A DNA stretch of 64,000 nucleotides, from NCBI RefSeq assembly GCF_024437735.1, contig NZ_JANFQO010000009.1:157713-221712 (forward strand), read 5' to 3'. The first letter of the stretch is position 1, and each line of letters opens with the position of its first letter. Under the pieces are notes generated by a model. That model made no database searches and was not told where the DNA came from. It saw only the letters and a program-made list of their open reading frames with translations. This stretch comes from Tahibacter harae. GTDB taxonomy: Bacteria; Pseudomonadota; Gammaproteobacteria; Xanthomonadales; Rhodanobacteraceae. Below, one piece after another: positions 43,706-53,814 of the stretch. The position numbers and the translations under genes were made by a program.

Positions 43706-45631
43706 TCAGTTGCCCGTCACCACCGTCGCGCTGGCCGCCGTTTCCGGCGGCGACTTGCCGTAGGCCGGATCCGACCACAGCGCGTGCATGAACTCGCCGC
43801 GCGACAGCGACTGCGGCCCCACGTCGAACGGCCGCCCCGGCGCGCCCGCGCACAGGGTGTTCTCCGCCGGCACCGCCGGCGCCGCCACGGCCTGGTCGCG
43901 CAGGAACTCGATGTATTCCTTGCTCGCGATCTGGTGACGCAGGTTCGCTTCCACGCGCACCGGCAGCGGCGTGCCGGCCGGCAGCACGAAGCTGTAGACG
44001 GTGTCGTCGTAGTTGACCAGTTCGCCCGAGCCCGGCGCGGTCTGCGCATAGCTGTAGTTGACCGGGCGCACTTCGTCCCCGTTGGCATCGCCCGGCGCGG
44101 CCGGGCGGAAGCCCAGCGGCGGGATGCGGTTGTCCTTGGCGATGCAGTTGTTCAGCACGAAATGGAACACCTTCCTGCCGCCGGCCTCGGTGCGGCAGAC
44201 GCCGGGCTGTACCGGGTCCCAGATGCCCTGCAGCACTTCGTAAATCTTGATCTGGCTGTCCTCGGTCAGCACGCCGGTGGCCGCATCGAATGCGCCGCTC
44301 TCGGCGACCAGGGCATTGGCGGCGTTGAACACCTTCAGGTTGAGCCACATGCGGCGGCCTTCGGAATAGCCGGTCGGCAGCTTGTGGCCGCTGAGATTGG
44401 TGGTGCGCACGCGCACGCTGACCTGGCCCGGCGCACCGGGTGCGGGCGCGGTGAAGGCGGTGATCGTTGCCGTAACTCTGGCGCTGGACTGCAGCATGGC
44501 CCGGGCCCAGGCGATGGTGCGGTCGAAATCGGCGGCGCGGTTGAAACCGCTGGCGCCGGCGTAGAGCGTCTTGATCATGGCCGGAATCCAGGTATTGGCG
44601 CCGACCAGGCGGTGCGTGGGCAGGTTGCCCGTGCGCGACCCTTCCGGATTCATGCCGCAGGCCTGGGCCAGCGGGTCGTCCGAATTGGGCATGTGGCAGT
44701 TCTGGCAGGTCTGTCCCTTGGCCAGGGCCGGCAGCTCGCTGCCGGCTGCGCTCTGCAGGCCGTCGCGGAAGATCAGATCGGCGAACAGGCTGCGCTTCCA
44801 CTCGCTGTAGGTGCGCTCGATCGGGAACGGCCGCGTGGTCGCCGTGCCGTTTTCCAGGATCAGGGTCTTGAGCGGGCCCTGGTCGGTGTCCGGCGTGGAC
44901 ACGTCGTGGCAAGTGCCGCAGAACTCGGAACTGGAATGCAGCGCCGAAGGCTGCCAGCCATGCGGCGGCTCCAGTTCAAAATTGACATAGGTATACGGAC
45001 CGCGGCGGCAGGGGCCGCCGTAGAACTGGCCGTTGGGCGCGGTGCACAGGCTTTCGTCGTCGACCCAGACATTGCCATTGCCGATGGCGAACGGCTGGCT
45101 CTGCGGCCCCTGTGGACCGTGCGGCATGACGCGGTGGCAGAAATGGCAGCCTATGCCGCTGTAGTCGTTGGCGGAGCCGTCGTCGTCGTTATAGTCGCCC
45201 TGGAGCTGGCAGCCCATGGCGCCGTTGGCCGGCTGGCCGGCGCCGCCGTTCTTTACCACGCGGCCGCCGAGCCAGCCGTTGGGGGTATGGCAGCGCAGGC
45301 AGTAGTCGCCGACGCCGGGGAGATCCTTGTTGGCCACGTCCAGCGCGGCCCAGAACAGCGGGTCGCGGGTGGCGTTGGCCATCATCGAGCCGCTCCAGGT
45401 GCTGTGCGGCATGAAACCGTTGTGCGGCGCGCTGAAACCGCGGTGGCAGCCCTGGCAACCGCTGCTGTTTTCCAGCGTGGTCTTCAGCGGCGGCTGGGTG
45501 CCGTGGGGCGTGAAATCCAGGGCAAGGGCGGGCGCGCCGGCAATCAGGCCGCACAGCAAGGCGGCGGCCAGGCCTGCCAGCAGGCTCCGGGCACCGCGAC
45601 CGCGCGCCAGCCACTCCCCTTTCCACTGCAT
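43706..45631 (-). CDS. exported pentaheme cytochrome c, paralogue 1
   Basis: A 641-residue precursor with signal region SLLAGLAAALLCGLIAGAPALA and five CxxCH motifs: CQGCH (59-63), CLRCH, CHFCH, CGTCH and CQNCH, spaced as in the downstream paralogue. Shared blocks are RDPLFWAALDVAN, DLPGVGDYCLRCH, GGPCRRGPY, EPPHGW and NLSGHKLPTGY. The haem region is N-terminal and the second half is a beta-rich domain of unknown role. The ATG at 45631 has AGGGGA nine bases upstream. The 131-base gap before it has no clear promoter. Likely electron partner for the other secreted proteins of the cluster, by context only. Confidence 0.87.
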   Translation of the reverse strand: MQWKGEWLARGRGARSLLAGLAAALLCGLIAGAPALALDFTPHGTQPPLKTTLENSSGCQGCHRGFSAPHNGFMPHSTWSGSMMANATRDPLFWAALDVANKDLPGVGDYCLRCHTPNGWLGGRVVKNGGAGQPANGAMGCQLQGDYNDDDGSANDYSGIGCHFCHRVMPHGPQGPQSQPFAIGNGNVWVDDESLCTAPNGQFYGGPCRRGPYTYVNFELEPPHGWQPSALHSSSEFCGTCHDVSTPDTDQGPLKTLILENGTATTRPFPIERTYSEWKRSLFADLIFRDGLQSAAGSELPALAKGQTCQNCHMPNSDDPLAQACGMNPEGSRTGNLPTHRLVGANTWIPAMIKTLYAGASGFNRAADFDRTIAWARAMLQSSARVTATITAFTAPAPGAPGQVSVRVRTTNLSGHKLPTGYSEGRRMWLNLKVFNAANALVAESGAFDAATGVLTEDSQIKIYEVLQGIWDPVQPGVCRTEAGGRKVFHFVLNNCIAKDNRIPPLGFRPAAPGDANGDEVRPVNYSYAQTAPGSGELVNYDDTVYSFVLPAGTPLPVRVEANLRHQIASKEYIEFLRDQAVAAPAVPAENTLCAGAPGRPFDVGPQSLSRGEFMHALWSDPAYGKSPPETAASATVVTGN

Positions 45632-45762
45632 CCGCACTGTCCCCTGGACTGCGACGGGGCTGTCATCTGTCCCCCTCAAGCCGCGGACGGTAGCACAGCT
45701 TATGCCTTGCAGGCCTATGCGTTTGCGTCGATTTAGACCTATGGGCGCAGGCGATGACGGGC

Positions 45763-47736
45763 TCAACGTGGCGGCGGATCGGTCCGCCGCGGCCGTGGCG
45801 ATACAGGCGATGCGACCGGCGCCAGGGTGGACACGCTCCATTCCTGGTCCTGCACCCCCAGCAGCGCCGCACTGTCCTGCGGCGGCCGATCACTGACGAA
45901 GCCGAAGCGGAAGCTGCGGCCCCAGTCCAGCGCGGCCGCACTGCCGCGCCGCCAGGCCAGGCGGCCGTCGGCCCGCGCCGCGCTCCAGGCCACGCCGCTG
46001 CCGGCGACGGCGGCGAATTCGGTGTCCTGCAGCGTCGCAGCCGGATCCACCCAGACCGCAAAGCGCTCCAGTCCGCGGTTTTCCAGCACGCGCAGGTTGG
46101 GCTCCTGACCGCTGGTGCGCGCCAGGCTCAGGTCGAAGTTGAACAATTGATACTGGTAGCGGTAGCGCCCGTCGGCCAGCCGCTGCACGCGCGCGGCCAG
46201 CACGGCCCGGCCCAGTCCGGTGCGCAGCACGGCCTGGCGCTGCCAGGCGCCGGCGGGCGCCAGTTCCTGCCAGCGCGCGAGCATGCCGCCGTTGTGGAAA
46301 TCGCCGACCTCGAAGCGCCAGATGTACGCATTCGGATCGGTGCCTTGCCCGCGCACCTTGGCCGGCAGGATTTCCATGAGGCCCAGATTGTTCCAGGGCT
46401 GGTCCTCGTCGCGCACCACGTACCAGTATTCGAGGAACCAGCGCGCGCCGGGATGCAGTGCGGGAGCGATCTCGCTTTCGCGCACGCCCAGGCGCTTGGC
46501 CGGGTTGTAGGCATCGTCGGGCAGCAGGCCCTGGTCGGCATCGCGCACGCCGTTGCAGTCCTTGTCGTAGAGCGAGCCACAGCGGCCCCAGCGCGCGGTG
46601 TACGGAATCACTTCGCTGCGCGGCGCCAGGCCGCTGGAGAAATCGTTGCTGAAACCGCCGTAGGTGTCCTCGCAGCCCGGATACAGCACCTCGCCTTCCT
46701 CGCAGGCACAGGCCGCGTTGATGGTGTGGAAGGCGTGCTTGAGCGCGGACACGCCGATCTGCTGCAGCGTGCCGTCGGCGTCGAGCCGGTACAGGTTCCA
46801 CACCAGGTAGGGATGCTGGTCGTTGGCATACGGCGCCGAGGGCGCGGAGAACTTGGGATGCCAGGCCACCGCCGCGGTGCCTTCGTTGCGCAGGCTGGCG
46901 TCGGGCGCGAGCACGACCAGGCCGTCGCTGCTGTCGGCGGTGCAGATGCGCGTATGGCCGCCGGCGCCGTCGCTGCGGCCGCAGCGGTAGGAATTGACGC
47001 CGTCGGGCTGGCGTTCTTCCCAGTTGGAGGCCAGCCGCAGCATGCGCACGTCGACCTTGTGCTGGTCCGAAGGCCATTGCGCCACGCAGACGCCGGCCGG
47101 ATCCGCCGCGGCCTCGCGCCGCACGAAGGCGGCCGCCGTCGCCGCGCCTTCGGTCTGCGCGCCGCCGACCAGGTGCCCGGCAAGCTCGGGCCGGCCCAGC
47201 CGCTGCGCCAGCGCCGGCGCCAGGCGCAGGTCCATATGGCGCAGCGCAAGCACGCCGCCGGCGCCGACGAAATGGTGCGCATGATCCAGCACGAACCAGG
47301 CCTGGCCGCGGGCGTCGCTCAGCTCCAGGCCTATCCGCGCCGCACCGCTGTGGCGCAGGCGGAAGCCGCGCAGGTCCACTTCGCCGCCGCCGCGCAGGCG
47401 CAGCACGAAGCCGCCGGCATGGCCGGCGCTGCCGGGCTCCAGCGCGGCGAAGCGGCCCTGGGCATCGGCGCGCCAGCGCAGCGCGCTGTCGGGCCGCAGG
47501 GCGAAGCGCAGTTCGCGGTAGTCGGCCACGGCCTGTTCCCGGCCGCCGCGCTCGCCTTCGCTGCGTGCAATCTCCAGGCCCAGCGGCGCCAGCGCGCCCT
47601 GGTTGAACCAGAGCGTGGTCTCGCCGGCCGCCTGGGCCGGATCGGCACCGCCCTGCGCAGCGCGCGCGTGGTTCAACGCCGGCAGCGCAGCGAGCGCCGC
47701 CAGCAGCAGCACGATCCGGCGCAGGCGCTCACGCAT
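45763..47736 (-). CDS. secreted protein of unrecognised family, paralogue A, without the C-terminal motif
   Basis: A 657-residue precursor with a signal segment ([19 protein letters not shown]). It is a more distant relative of paralogues B and [72 protein letters not shown] is conserved in pattern, and [18 protein letters not shown] corresponds to FESWYIVRDDINIYNT. It lacks the FxDxF ending and stops in a basic/proline tail. Its ATG overlaps the dapE stop by eight bases (ATGCGTGA), so it is translated from the dap operon mRNA at least in part. It is the first gene of the cytochrome cluster. Confidence 0.78.
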   Translation of the reverse strand: MRERLRRIVLLLAALAALPALNHARAAQGGADPAQAAGETTLWFNQGALAPLGLEIARSEGERGGREQAVADYRELRFALRPDSALRWRADAQGRFAALEPGSAGHAGGFVLRLRGGGEVDLRGFRLRHSGAARIGLELSDARGQAWFVLDHAHHFVGAGGVLALRHMDLRLAPALAQRLGRPELAGHLVGGAQTEGAATAAAFVRREAAADPAGVCVAQWPSDQHKVDVRMLRLASNWEERQPDGVNSYRCGRSDGAGGHTRICTADSSDGLVVLAPDASLRNEGTAAVAWHPKFSAPSAPYANDQHPYLVWNLYRLDADGTLQQIGVSALKHAFHTINAACACEEGEVLYPGCEDTYGGFSNDFSSGLAPRSEVIPYTARWGRCGSLYDKDCNGVRDADQGLLPDDAYNPAKRLGVRESEIAPALHPGARWFLEYWYVVRDEDQPWNNLGLMEILPAKVRGQGTDPNAYIWRFEVGDFHNGGMLARWQELAPAGAWQRQAVLRTGLGRAVLAARVQRLADGRYRYQYQLFNFDLSLARTSGQEPNLRVLENRGLERFAVWVDPAATLQDTEFAAVAGSGVAWSAARADGRLAWRRGSAAALDWGRSFRFGFVSDRPPQDSAALLGVQDQEWSVSTLAPVASPVSPRPRRTDPPPR

Positions 47737-48862
47737 GCGGCAGCAGGCGCTCGGCCAGTTCCAGGTACAGCCGCGGCAGCCGCTCCAGGTCGTCCACGGC
47801 GATGCACTCGTCCACTTTGTGGATGGTGGCATTGACCGGCCCCAGCTCCACCACGTCCACGCCCAGCGGCGCGATGAAGCGCCCGTCCGAGGTGCCGCCG
47901 CCGGTGCTGCATTCGGTTGAAATGCCGCAGACGGTTTCAATAGCCGCGATGGTCTGCTCGCGCAGCGGGCCGCCGCGGGTCAGGAAGGGCTCGCCGGACA
48001 GTTCCCAGCGCAGGTCGAACGCGATTCCGTGCCGGCGCAGCAGCGCCTCGCAGCGCTCGCGCAGTCCGTCCGCACTGCTCTCCGTGCTGAAGCGGAAATT
48101 GAACACCACGTCGAGATGGCCCGGGATCACGTTGCCGGCGCCGGTGCCGGCGGCGATGTTGGATACCTGGAACGAGGTCGGCGGGAAATCCGCATTGCCC
48201 TCGTCCCAGCGCGTCGCCGCCAGTTCCGCCAGAGCCGGGGCGAAGGCATGAATGGGATTGAGCGCCTTTTCCGGATACGCCACATGGCCTTGTATGCCGC
48301 GCACGTGCAGATGCCCGCTGAGCGAGCCGCGCCGGCCCACGCGGATCAGGTCGCCCAGGCGCTGCGCCGAGGACGGCTCGCCGACCACGCACCAGTCCAG
48401 GCGCTCGCCGCGGGCGCGGAAGGTCTCGGCGACGCGGCGCACACCGTCGCGGGCCACGCCTTCCTCGTCGCTGGTCAGCAGCACGCCCAGCGTTCCCGCG
48501 TGATGCGGATGACGCGCGACAAACTGTTCCGCTGCCAGCACGAAGGCCGCGACCGAACCCTTCATGTCCGCCGCGCCGCGGCCGTAGAGCAGGCCGTCGC
48601 GCAGGGACGGCTCGAACGGCGGGCTGTGCCAATCCCCGGGCGGGCCGCTGGGCACCACGTCGGTATGGCCGAGGAAGAACAGCACCGGCCCGCCCTGGCC
48701 GTGGGTCGCCCACAGGTTGTCGACCTCGCCGTAGCGCAGGTGTTCGATGCGGAAGCCTGCCGCGGCCAGGCGCGCGGCGAGCAGCGCCTGGCAGCCGGCG
48801 TCCTGCGGCGTGACCGAGGCGCGGCGTATCAGTTCACGGGTGAGTTCGAGCACGTCCGACAC
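47729..48862 (-). CDS. dapE: succinyl-diaminopimelate desuccinylase
   Basis: Zinc enzyme of the succinylase branch of lysine/DAP synthesis; releases succinate to give LL-DAP. The 377-residue M20 protein shows the metal sites [19 protein letters not shown] and TSDEEGVA, and the late [12 protein letters not shown]. The ATG in the region is out of frame. GTG 48862 gives the usual length and is chosen; TTG 48877 is the first alternative. It lies a few bases after the ArsC-like gene and runs into paralogue A by an eight-base overlap. Confidence 0.93.
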   Translation of the reverse strand: MSDVLELTRELIRRASVTPQDAGCQALLAARLAAAGFRIEHLRYGEVDNLWATHGQGGPVLFFLGHTDVVPSGPPGDWHSPPFEPSLRDGLLYGRGAADMKGSVAAFVLAAEQFVARHPHHAGTLGVLLTSDEEGVARDGVRRVAETFRARGERLDWCVVGEPSSAQRLGDLIRVGRRGSLSGHLHVRGIQGHVAYPEKALNPIHAFAPALAELAATRWDEGNADFPPTSFQVSNIAAGTGAGNVIPGHLDVVFNFRFSTESSADGLRERCEALLRRHGIAFDLRWELSGEPFLTRGGPLREQTIAAIETVCGISTECSTGGGTSDGRFIAPLGVDVVELGPVNATIHKVDECIAVDDLERLPRLYLELAERLLPHA

Positions 48863-48866
48863 GGCA

Positions 48867-49223
48867 TCAATCCGCAAAGCGCTGGGCGAACTGCTTGTCG
48901 TTGAAGCCGACGCTGACCTGGCCGTCGCCGGTCACCAGCACCGGCCGGCGCACGATGGCCGGATGCTCCTTGATCAGCAGGGTCCACTCCGGCGCCGATT
49001 CCGGCGTCTTGCGCGCCTCGGGCAGGCTGCGCCAGGTGGTGGAGGCGCGGTTGACGAGCTTTTCCCAGCCGCCTACCGCGGCGGCCCAGGCCTTGAGCGT
49101 CTCGGCCGGCACGCGCTGTTCGCGGTAGTCGACGAATTCATGCTCGACCTTGTGCCGCTGCAGCCAGTTGCGCGCCTTTTTGCAGGTGTCGCATTTTTCC
49201 AGACCGTACAGTTTCACCGTCAT
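48867..49223 (-). CDS. ArsC/Spx-family reductase (YffB-like)
   Basis: A 118-residue thioredoxin-fold protein with an N-terminal CDTCKK motif (C11/C14), the pattern of YffB-type proteins rather than classical arsenate reductase. In many gammaproteobacteria this gene lies between dapD and dapE, exactly as here. A glutathione-dependent thiol reductase role has been proposed for the family, and no arsenate genes are nearby. The stop codon of dapD is one base away from its start, indicating one transcript. Confidence 0.9.
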   Translation of the reverse strand: MTVKLYGLEKCDTCKKARNWLQRHKVEHEFVDYREQRVPAETLKAWAAAVGGWEKLVNRASTTWRSLPEARKTPESAPEWTLLIKEHPAIVRRPVLVTGDGQVSVGFNDKQFAQRFAD

Positions 49224-49224
49224 C

Positions 49225-50049
49225 TCAGTCGCCCCGCAGCAGTTCGTTGACCGAGGTCTTGGAGCGCGTCTTCTCGTCCACCTGCTTGACGATGACCGCG
49301 CAGTACAGGCTGTGGCTGCCGTCGGCCGCCGGCAACGAACCGGCCACGACCACGCTGCCCGCCGGCACGCGGCCGTAGCTGATCTCGCCGCTGGCGCGAT
49401 GGTAGATGCGGGTGGACTGGCCCAGGAACACGCCCATGCCGATCACGCTGCCGCGCTCGACCACGACGCCCTCGACCACTTCCGAGCGCGCGCCGATGAA
49501 ACAGCCGTCTTCGATGATGGTAGGCCCGGCCTGCAGCGGCTCCAGCACGCCGCCGATGCCGGCGCCGCCGGAGAGGTGCACGCCCTGCCCGATCTGGGCG
49601 CAGGAACCGACCGTGGCCCAGGTATCGACCATGGTGCCGGCACCGACATAGGCGCCGATATTGACGAAGCTGGGCATCAGCACCACGTCGCGGCCGATAT
49701 GTGCGCCGCGGCGCACTACCGCGCCGGGCACGGCGCGCGCGCCGAGCGCGCGGAAGGCGGCCTCGTCGAAGCCGGCGAAGCGCAGGCCGACCTTGTCGTA
49801 ATACGGCGCCGGATCGGCCGCCATGACCTGGTTGGGATTGAGGCGGAACGACAGCAGCACCGCTTTCTTCAGCCACTGGTTGACGCGCCAGCCGCCGCTG
49901 CCGTCGGGCTCGGCCACGCGGCGCTCGCCGCTTTCGAGCAGGGCCAGGGCCTGCTCCACGCCGTCGCGCACGGCGGCATCGGCCTTGCCCGGGCTGAGTT
50001 CGGCGCGGCCTTCCCAGGCCTGGTCGATGAGGTGTTCAAGTGCTTGCAT
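49225..50049 (-). CDS. dapD: tetrahydrodipicolinate N-succinyltransferase
   Basis: Transfers succinate from succinyl-CoA to tetrahydrodipicolinate in DAP/lysine synthesis. The 274-residue protein has the alpha-helical N-terminal domain (about 1-100, [18 protein letters not shown]) and a left-handed beta-helix of hexapeptide repeats (about 105-245; [19 protein letters not shown] and onward). It is trimeric in relatives. The first 14 bases overlap the 3' end of glnD. CTCCTT-complement AGGAG lies before the ATG at 50049. Confidence 0.94.
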   Translation of the reverse strand: MQALEHLIDQAWEGRAELSPGKADAAVRDGVEQALALLESGERRVAEPDGSGGWRVNQWLKKAVLLSFRLNPNQVMAADPAPYYDKVGLRFAGFDEAAFRALGARAVPGAVVRRGAHIGRDVVLMPSFVNIGAYVGAGTMVDTWATVGSCAQIGQGVHLSGGAGIGGVLEPLQAGPTIIEDGCFIGARSEVVEGVVVERGSVIGMGVFLGQSTRIYHRASGEISYGRVPAGSVVVAGSLPAADGSHSLYCAVIVKQVDEKTRSKTSVNELLRGD

Positions 50050-52723
50050 GACTCTCCTTGGGATTGCCGCCTGCGTTGTCCAGGCGCGCCTGCAGGGCCT
50101 TGAGCAGGGCCTGCTCGGCGGCCGCCGGCAGCGGGCGGTCGTTCTGGTCGGTGATCTGGAAAAAATCCTCGGCGCGTTCGCCGAAGGTGGCGATGCGCGC
50201 ATCGTGTACGCGCACCTGCTGTTCGCGCAGGGCCAGCGCCACCATGGCCAGCAAGCCGGGCCGGTCGGAACAGACCAGGGAAAGCTGGGTGCGGCCGGTG
50301 GCGCCGTCGGGGCGGAAACTGATCTTGGGCGCCATCTGGAAATGCTTCAGCGGCCGCGCCAGCGGGCGCCGCGCCAATTGCGGCCGGTACGGCTGCTGCG
50401 CCAGGCAGCGGGCCAGTTCGCGCCGCACGCGCTCCACCCGCTCGGCGTCGTCCAGCGCGCGGCCGTGGCTGTCGAGCACCAGGAAGGTATCCAGGCTCAT
50501 GCCCGAGGCCGTGGTCAGCACGCGCGCTTCCTGCACCGACAGGTTGAGCCGGTCCAGGGTCGCGGCGACGGTGGCGAACAGGCCGTCGTGGTCGGCGGCG
50601 TAGACGAAGATCTCGCTGCCGCCGCGCACGCCGTCGGATTGAATCGTGATCAGCGGCAGCTCCGCCGGATCGGTGTCGAGGATGGCGCGGGTCTGCCAGG
50701 CCAGCTGTTCCGGGTGATAGCGCAGGAAGGCCTGTTCCGGGAAATCCGCCCACAGGGCCAGCACGCCGGCCTGTTCCACGCCGTCGCTGCGCAGGATCTC
50801 CAGCGCCTGGGCCTGGCATTCGGCGACCTGGGCGGATGTCTGCGGCGGCCGCTCCAGTCCCGCGCGCAGCACGTAGCGCGCGGCGACGTAGAGATCGGCC
50901 AGCAGGCGGTCCTTCCACGAATTCCACAATTTCGGACTGGTGCCGGCGATATCGGCGCAGGTCAGCAGGTACAGCAGGTCCAGCCGCTCCCACTCGCCCA
51001 CCTGCACGGCGAAGCGGTGCACGATGTCCGGATCGGTGATGTCCTGGCGCTGCGCGGTCACGCTCATCAGCAGGTGCCAGCGCACCAGCCAGGCGACCAG
51101 CTCGGCCTCGCTGGCCGGCAGGCCCAGGCGATAGCAGAAGGCGCGCGCCTCGACCTCGCCCAGTTCCGAATGATCGCCGCCGCGGCCCTTGGCAATATCG
51201 TGGAACAGCGCAGCCAGCAGCAGCAGCTCGGGCTTGGCCAGGCGCTGGTAGATCTCGAAGCCCAGGGCGAATTCGCGGCTGGTCTCGGCCGCGGCGAAGC
51301 GCGCGACGATGCGCAGCACGCGCAGGGTGTGCTCATCCACGGTATACACGTGGAAAAGATCATATTGCATGCGGCCGACGACCTTGCCGAAGGCCGGCAG
51401 GTACTGCGCCAGCAGACCGTGCCGGCTCATGCGCGCCAGCGCCGGCACCGCCGCCGCGCCCAGGCGCAGCAGGCGCAGGAAGGCGGCCTGTACGGCCGGA
51501 TCGTCGCGCAGGGCCTGGCTCTGCCGCTCCAGCGCCGCCTGCAGCCGCGCCAGTGCCTGCGCGCGCAGGCCCTTGAGCGCCGGGTTTTCCGCCAGCGCAA
51601 TGAAAATTTCGATCAGCGCCGCCGGGCGGTGCTCGAACAGTTGCGGGTCGCGCAGGTCCAGGCGCTCGCCTATGGCCAGGAAATGTTCGCCCACGGGTTC
51701 GGCGGCGAACAGCACGGGCTCGGCCAGGGATTCTTCGCAGCGCTGCAGGAAGGCCGAATTGGCCCGTTCCAGCGTGATCGCGGCGCGGAAGTAATCCTGC
51801 ATGAACTGCTCCACGCCGAGGTTCTGCGCGTGCTCGTCCTCATAGCCCAGGCGCCGCGCCAGCTCGCGCTGGTAGTCGAACAGCAGGCGGTCTTCCGGCC
51901 GCCGCGCCAGCAGGTGCAGGGCGAAGCGCGTGCGCCACAGCACCGCGCGCGCCGCATCGATGGCGGCGACCTCGGCCGCGGCAAGCAGGCCGGACTGCTG
52001 CAGTCCGCGCCAGTCGGCCAGGCCGAACAGGCGCCGCGCCAGCCAGCCGATCACGTGCAGGCTGCGCAGGCCGCCGGGGCCGTCCTTGAGATTGGGTTCG
52101 AGGTTGTAGGCCGTGTCGTTGTAGCGCGCGTGGCGTTGCTCCTGCTCTTCGCGCTTGGCCTTGAGGTAGTCGGCCGGCGGCCACAGCGCCGCATCGGCCA
52201 GCAATTCGCTCCAGGCCGCGTCGAAACAGTCGCTGCCGCCGATGCGCTTGCCGTCGAGCAGGCTGGTATAGACCGAGGCGTCGCGCGCCGCCAGCTCGCG
52301 GCACTGGGCCAGGGTGCGCACGGCGTGGCCGGGCTTGAGGCCGAAATCCCACAGGCAGGTGAACAGGGTTTCCAGCGACCGCGCCAGCGAACCCTGCGGC
52401 GGCGCTTCCACCAGCACCAGCAGATCCATGTCCGAGCGCGGGAACTGCTCGCCGCGGCCGAAGCCGCCGACCGCATACAGCGCCGCACCGGCAGCCTCGC
52501 CGACGATCGCGGTCCAGATATGCCGCATCAGCTGCTGCAGCGCGGCCGCGCGCAGCGGTACCAGTTCGTCGGCGCCGGCTCCGTCGCGGAACGCATCGGC
52601 AAACCAGCGGTCCGCGTCCCCCAGCCACTGGCGCAGGGCCAGCCGCGCCTGGGGCGAGATGCCCGACCGCGGCAGGGCCGCCGGCAGGCGCGGCAACGCA
52701 GCTCGGGCCGGTAATTCGCTCAT
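50036..52723 (-). CDS. glnD: bifunctional PII uridylyltransferase/uridylyl-removing enzyme
   Basis: Nitrogen sensor that adds or removes UMP on PII proteins depending on glutamine. The 895-residue protein has, in order, the nucleotidyltransferase domain ([23 protein letters not shown]), the GlnD helical domain, the HD hydrolase domain ([14 protein letters not shown]), and two C-terminal ACT domains (about 720 onward: [25 protein letters not shown] and [19 protein letters not shown]). All catalytic residues visible are intact. It heads the glnD-dapD-arsC-like-dapE unit. Confidence 0.94.
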   Translation of the reverse strand: MSELPARAALPRLPAALPRSGISPQARLALRQWLGDADRWFADAFRDGAGADELVPLRAAALQQLMRHIWTAIVGEAAGAALYAVGGFGRGEQFPRSDMDLLVLVEAPPQGSLARSLETLFTCLWDFGLKPGHAVRTLAQCRELAARDASVYTSLLDGKRIGGSDCFDAAWSELLADAALWPPADYLKAKREEQEQRHARYNDTAYNLEPNLKDGPGGLRSLHVIGWLARRLFGLADWRGLQQSGLLAAAEVAAIDAARAVLWRTRFALHLLARRPEDRLLFDYQRELARRLGYEDEHAQNLGVEQFMQDYFRAAITLERANSAFLQRCEESLAEPVLFAAEPVGEHFLAIGERLDLRDPQLFEHRPAALIEIFIALAENPALKGLRAQALARLQAALERQSQALRDDPAVQAAFLRLLRLGAAAVPALARMSRHGLLAQYLPAFGKVVGRMQYDLFHVYTVDEHTLRVLRIVARFAAAETSREFALGFEIYQRLAKPELLLLAALFHDIAKGRGGDHSELGEVEARAFCYRLGLPASEAELVAWLVRWHLLMSVTAQRQDITDPDIVHRFAVQVGEWERLDLLYLLTCADIAGTSPKLWNSWKDRLLADLYVAARYVLRAGLERPPQTSAQVAECQAQALEILRSDGVEQAGVLALWADFPEQAFLRYHPEQLAWQTRAILDTDPAELPLITIQSDGVRGGSEIFVYAADHDGLFATVAATLDRLNLSVQEARVLTTASGMSLDTFLVLDSHGRALDDAERVERVRRELARCLAQQPYRPQLARRPLARPLKHFQMAPKISFRPDGATGRTQLSLVCSDRPGLLAMVALALREQQVRVHDARIATFGERAEDFFQITDQNDRPLPAAAEQALLKALQARLDNAGGNPKESHAST

Positions 52724-52921
52724 GCGGGCTCGGCGGGACGGGAGGGGGGCTGGAACTTACGGTAGCGGCTCGGTCGCCTGAGCTGCAAGGCTATGAGAGC
52801 GGGGATTGGGGATTCGCAACGGCGCAGGCAGACGCCACGATCCGTCATTTTCGCAGCGCATCGGCCTTCCGCGGCGCGCTGCAATCCCGAATCCCCCAAT
52901 CACGAATCCCGCCCGAAGCGG
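52724..52921. repeat. inverted heptamer-type repeats between map and glnD
   Basis: GGGGATTGGGGATTCGC near 52802 is mirrored by GCAATCCCGAATCCCCC near 52880-52897, about 75 bases apart, followed by CACGAATCCCGCCC. The words are relatives of the GGATTCG heptamer at 25508. The arms could form a long stem-loop. A promoter for glnD is expected at the low-coordinate side but is not obvious. Confidence 0.7.
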
Positions 52922-53689
52922 CTACGCCGCTTTGGGCCAGGGCGTCAGGATCTCGAAGCCGTCGTCGGTCACCGTAACCGTGTGTTCCCACTGCGCCGAC
53001 AGCGAATGATCGCGCGTGACCACGGTCCAGCCGTCGGGCATCAGCCGCGTCGCCGCCTTGCCGGCGTTGATCATGGGCTCGACCGTGAAGCACATGCCCT
53101 TTTCCAGGCGCAGGCCGGCGCCCGGCTTGCCGTAGTGCAGCACCTGCGGTTCCTCGTGGTAGACACGGCCTATGCCGTGGCCGCAGTACTCGCGCACCAC
53201 CGAGAAACCGGCGCCTTCGGCGTGTTTCTGGATTGCATGGCCGATGTCGCCCAGATGAGCGCCGGGACGCACCTGCTCTATGCCCAGCATCATGGCCTCG
53301 TAGGCGATGGTGCACAGGCGCTGGGCGCGCACCTCGGGCTTGCCCACGTAGTACATGCGGCTGGTGTCGCCGTGGAAGCCGTCGCGGATCACGGTGACGT
53401 CGATATTGATGATGTCGCCATCCTTGAGGATCTTGCGCGGATCCGGAATGCCGTGGCAGATGACGTGGTTGACCGAGGTGCAGATGGTCTTGGGAAAGCC
53501 CTTGTAGCCCAGGTTGGCCGGGATCGACTGCTGCACCTTGACGATATGGTCGTGGCAGATCCGGTCCAGTTCCTCGGTCGAGACCCCGGGTTTGACGTAT
53601 TGCCCGATCATTTCCAGCACTTCGGCGGCGAGCGCGCCGGCAATGCGCATCTTGGCAATGTCTTCCGGGGTCTTGATCGTTACGGGCAT
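52922..53689 (-). CDS. map: methionine aminopeptidase type I
   Basis: Removes the initiator methionine from new proteins. The 255-residue protein has the five metal ligands in the usual places: D in NIDVTVIRDGFHGDTSRMY (two aspartates), H in GHGIGRVYHEEP, E in FTVEPMIN, and E in SLSAQWEHTV. The ATG at 53689 has GAGGA six bases upstream. In most relatives map is directly divergent from rpsB; here a 2.5-kb secreted-protein gene lies between them. Confidence 0.95.
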   Translation of the reverse strand: MPVTIKTPEDIAKMRIAGALAAEVLEMIGQYVKPGVSTEELDRICHDHIVKVQQSIPANLGYKGFPKTICTSVNHVICHGIPDPRKILKDGDIINIDVTVIRDGFHGDTSRMYYVGKPEVRAQRLCTIAYEAMMLGIEQVRPGAHLGDIGHAIQKHAEGAGFSVVREYCGHGIGRVYHEEPQVLHYGKPGAGLRLEKGMCFTVEPMINAGKAATRLMPDGWTVVTRDHSLSAQWEHTVTVTDDGFEILTPWPKAA

Positions 53690-53814
53690 GGCTTCCTCGG
53701 GTGGGACCGGCCCGGGCGGGGCGGTCTGGGGATGATAGCAGGACGGCGGCCGGGGGCCGGTCCAGGACCAGATGGCGCCGGCCGCGGGCAATACAAGCCC
53801 GCGGCTCCGGGCGG

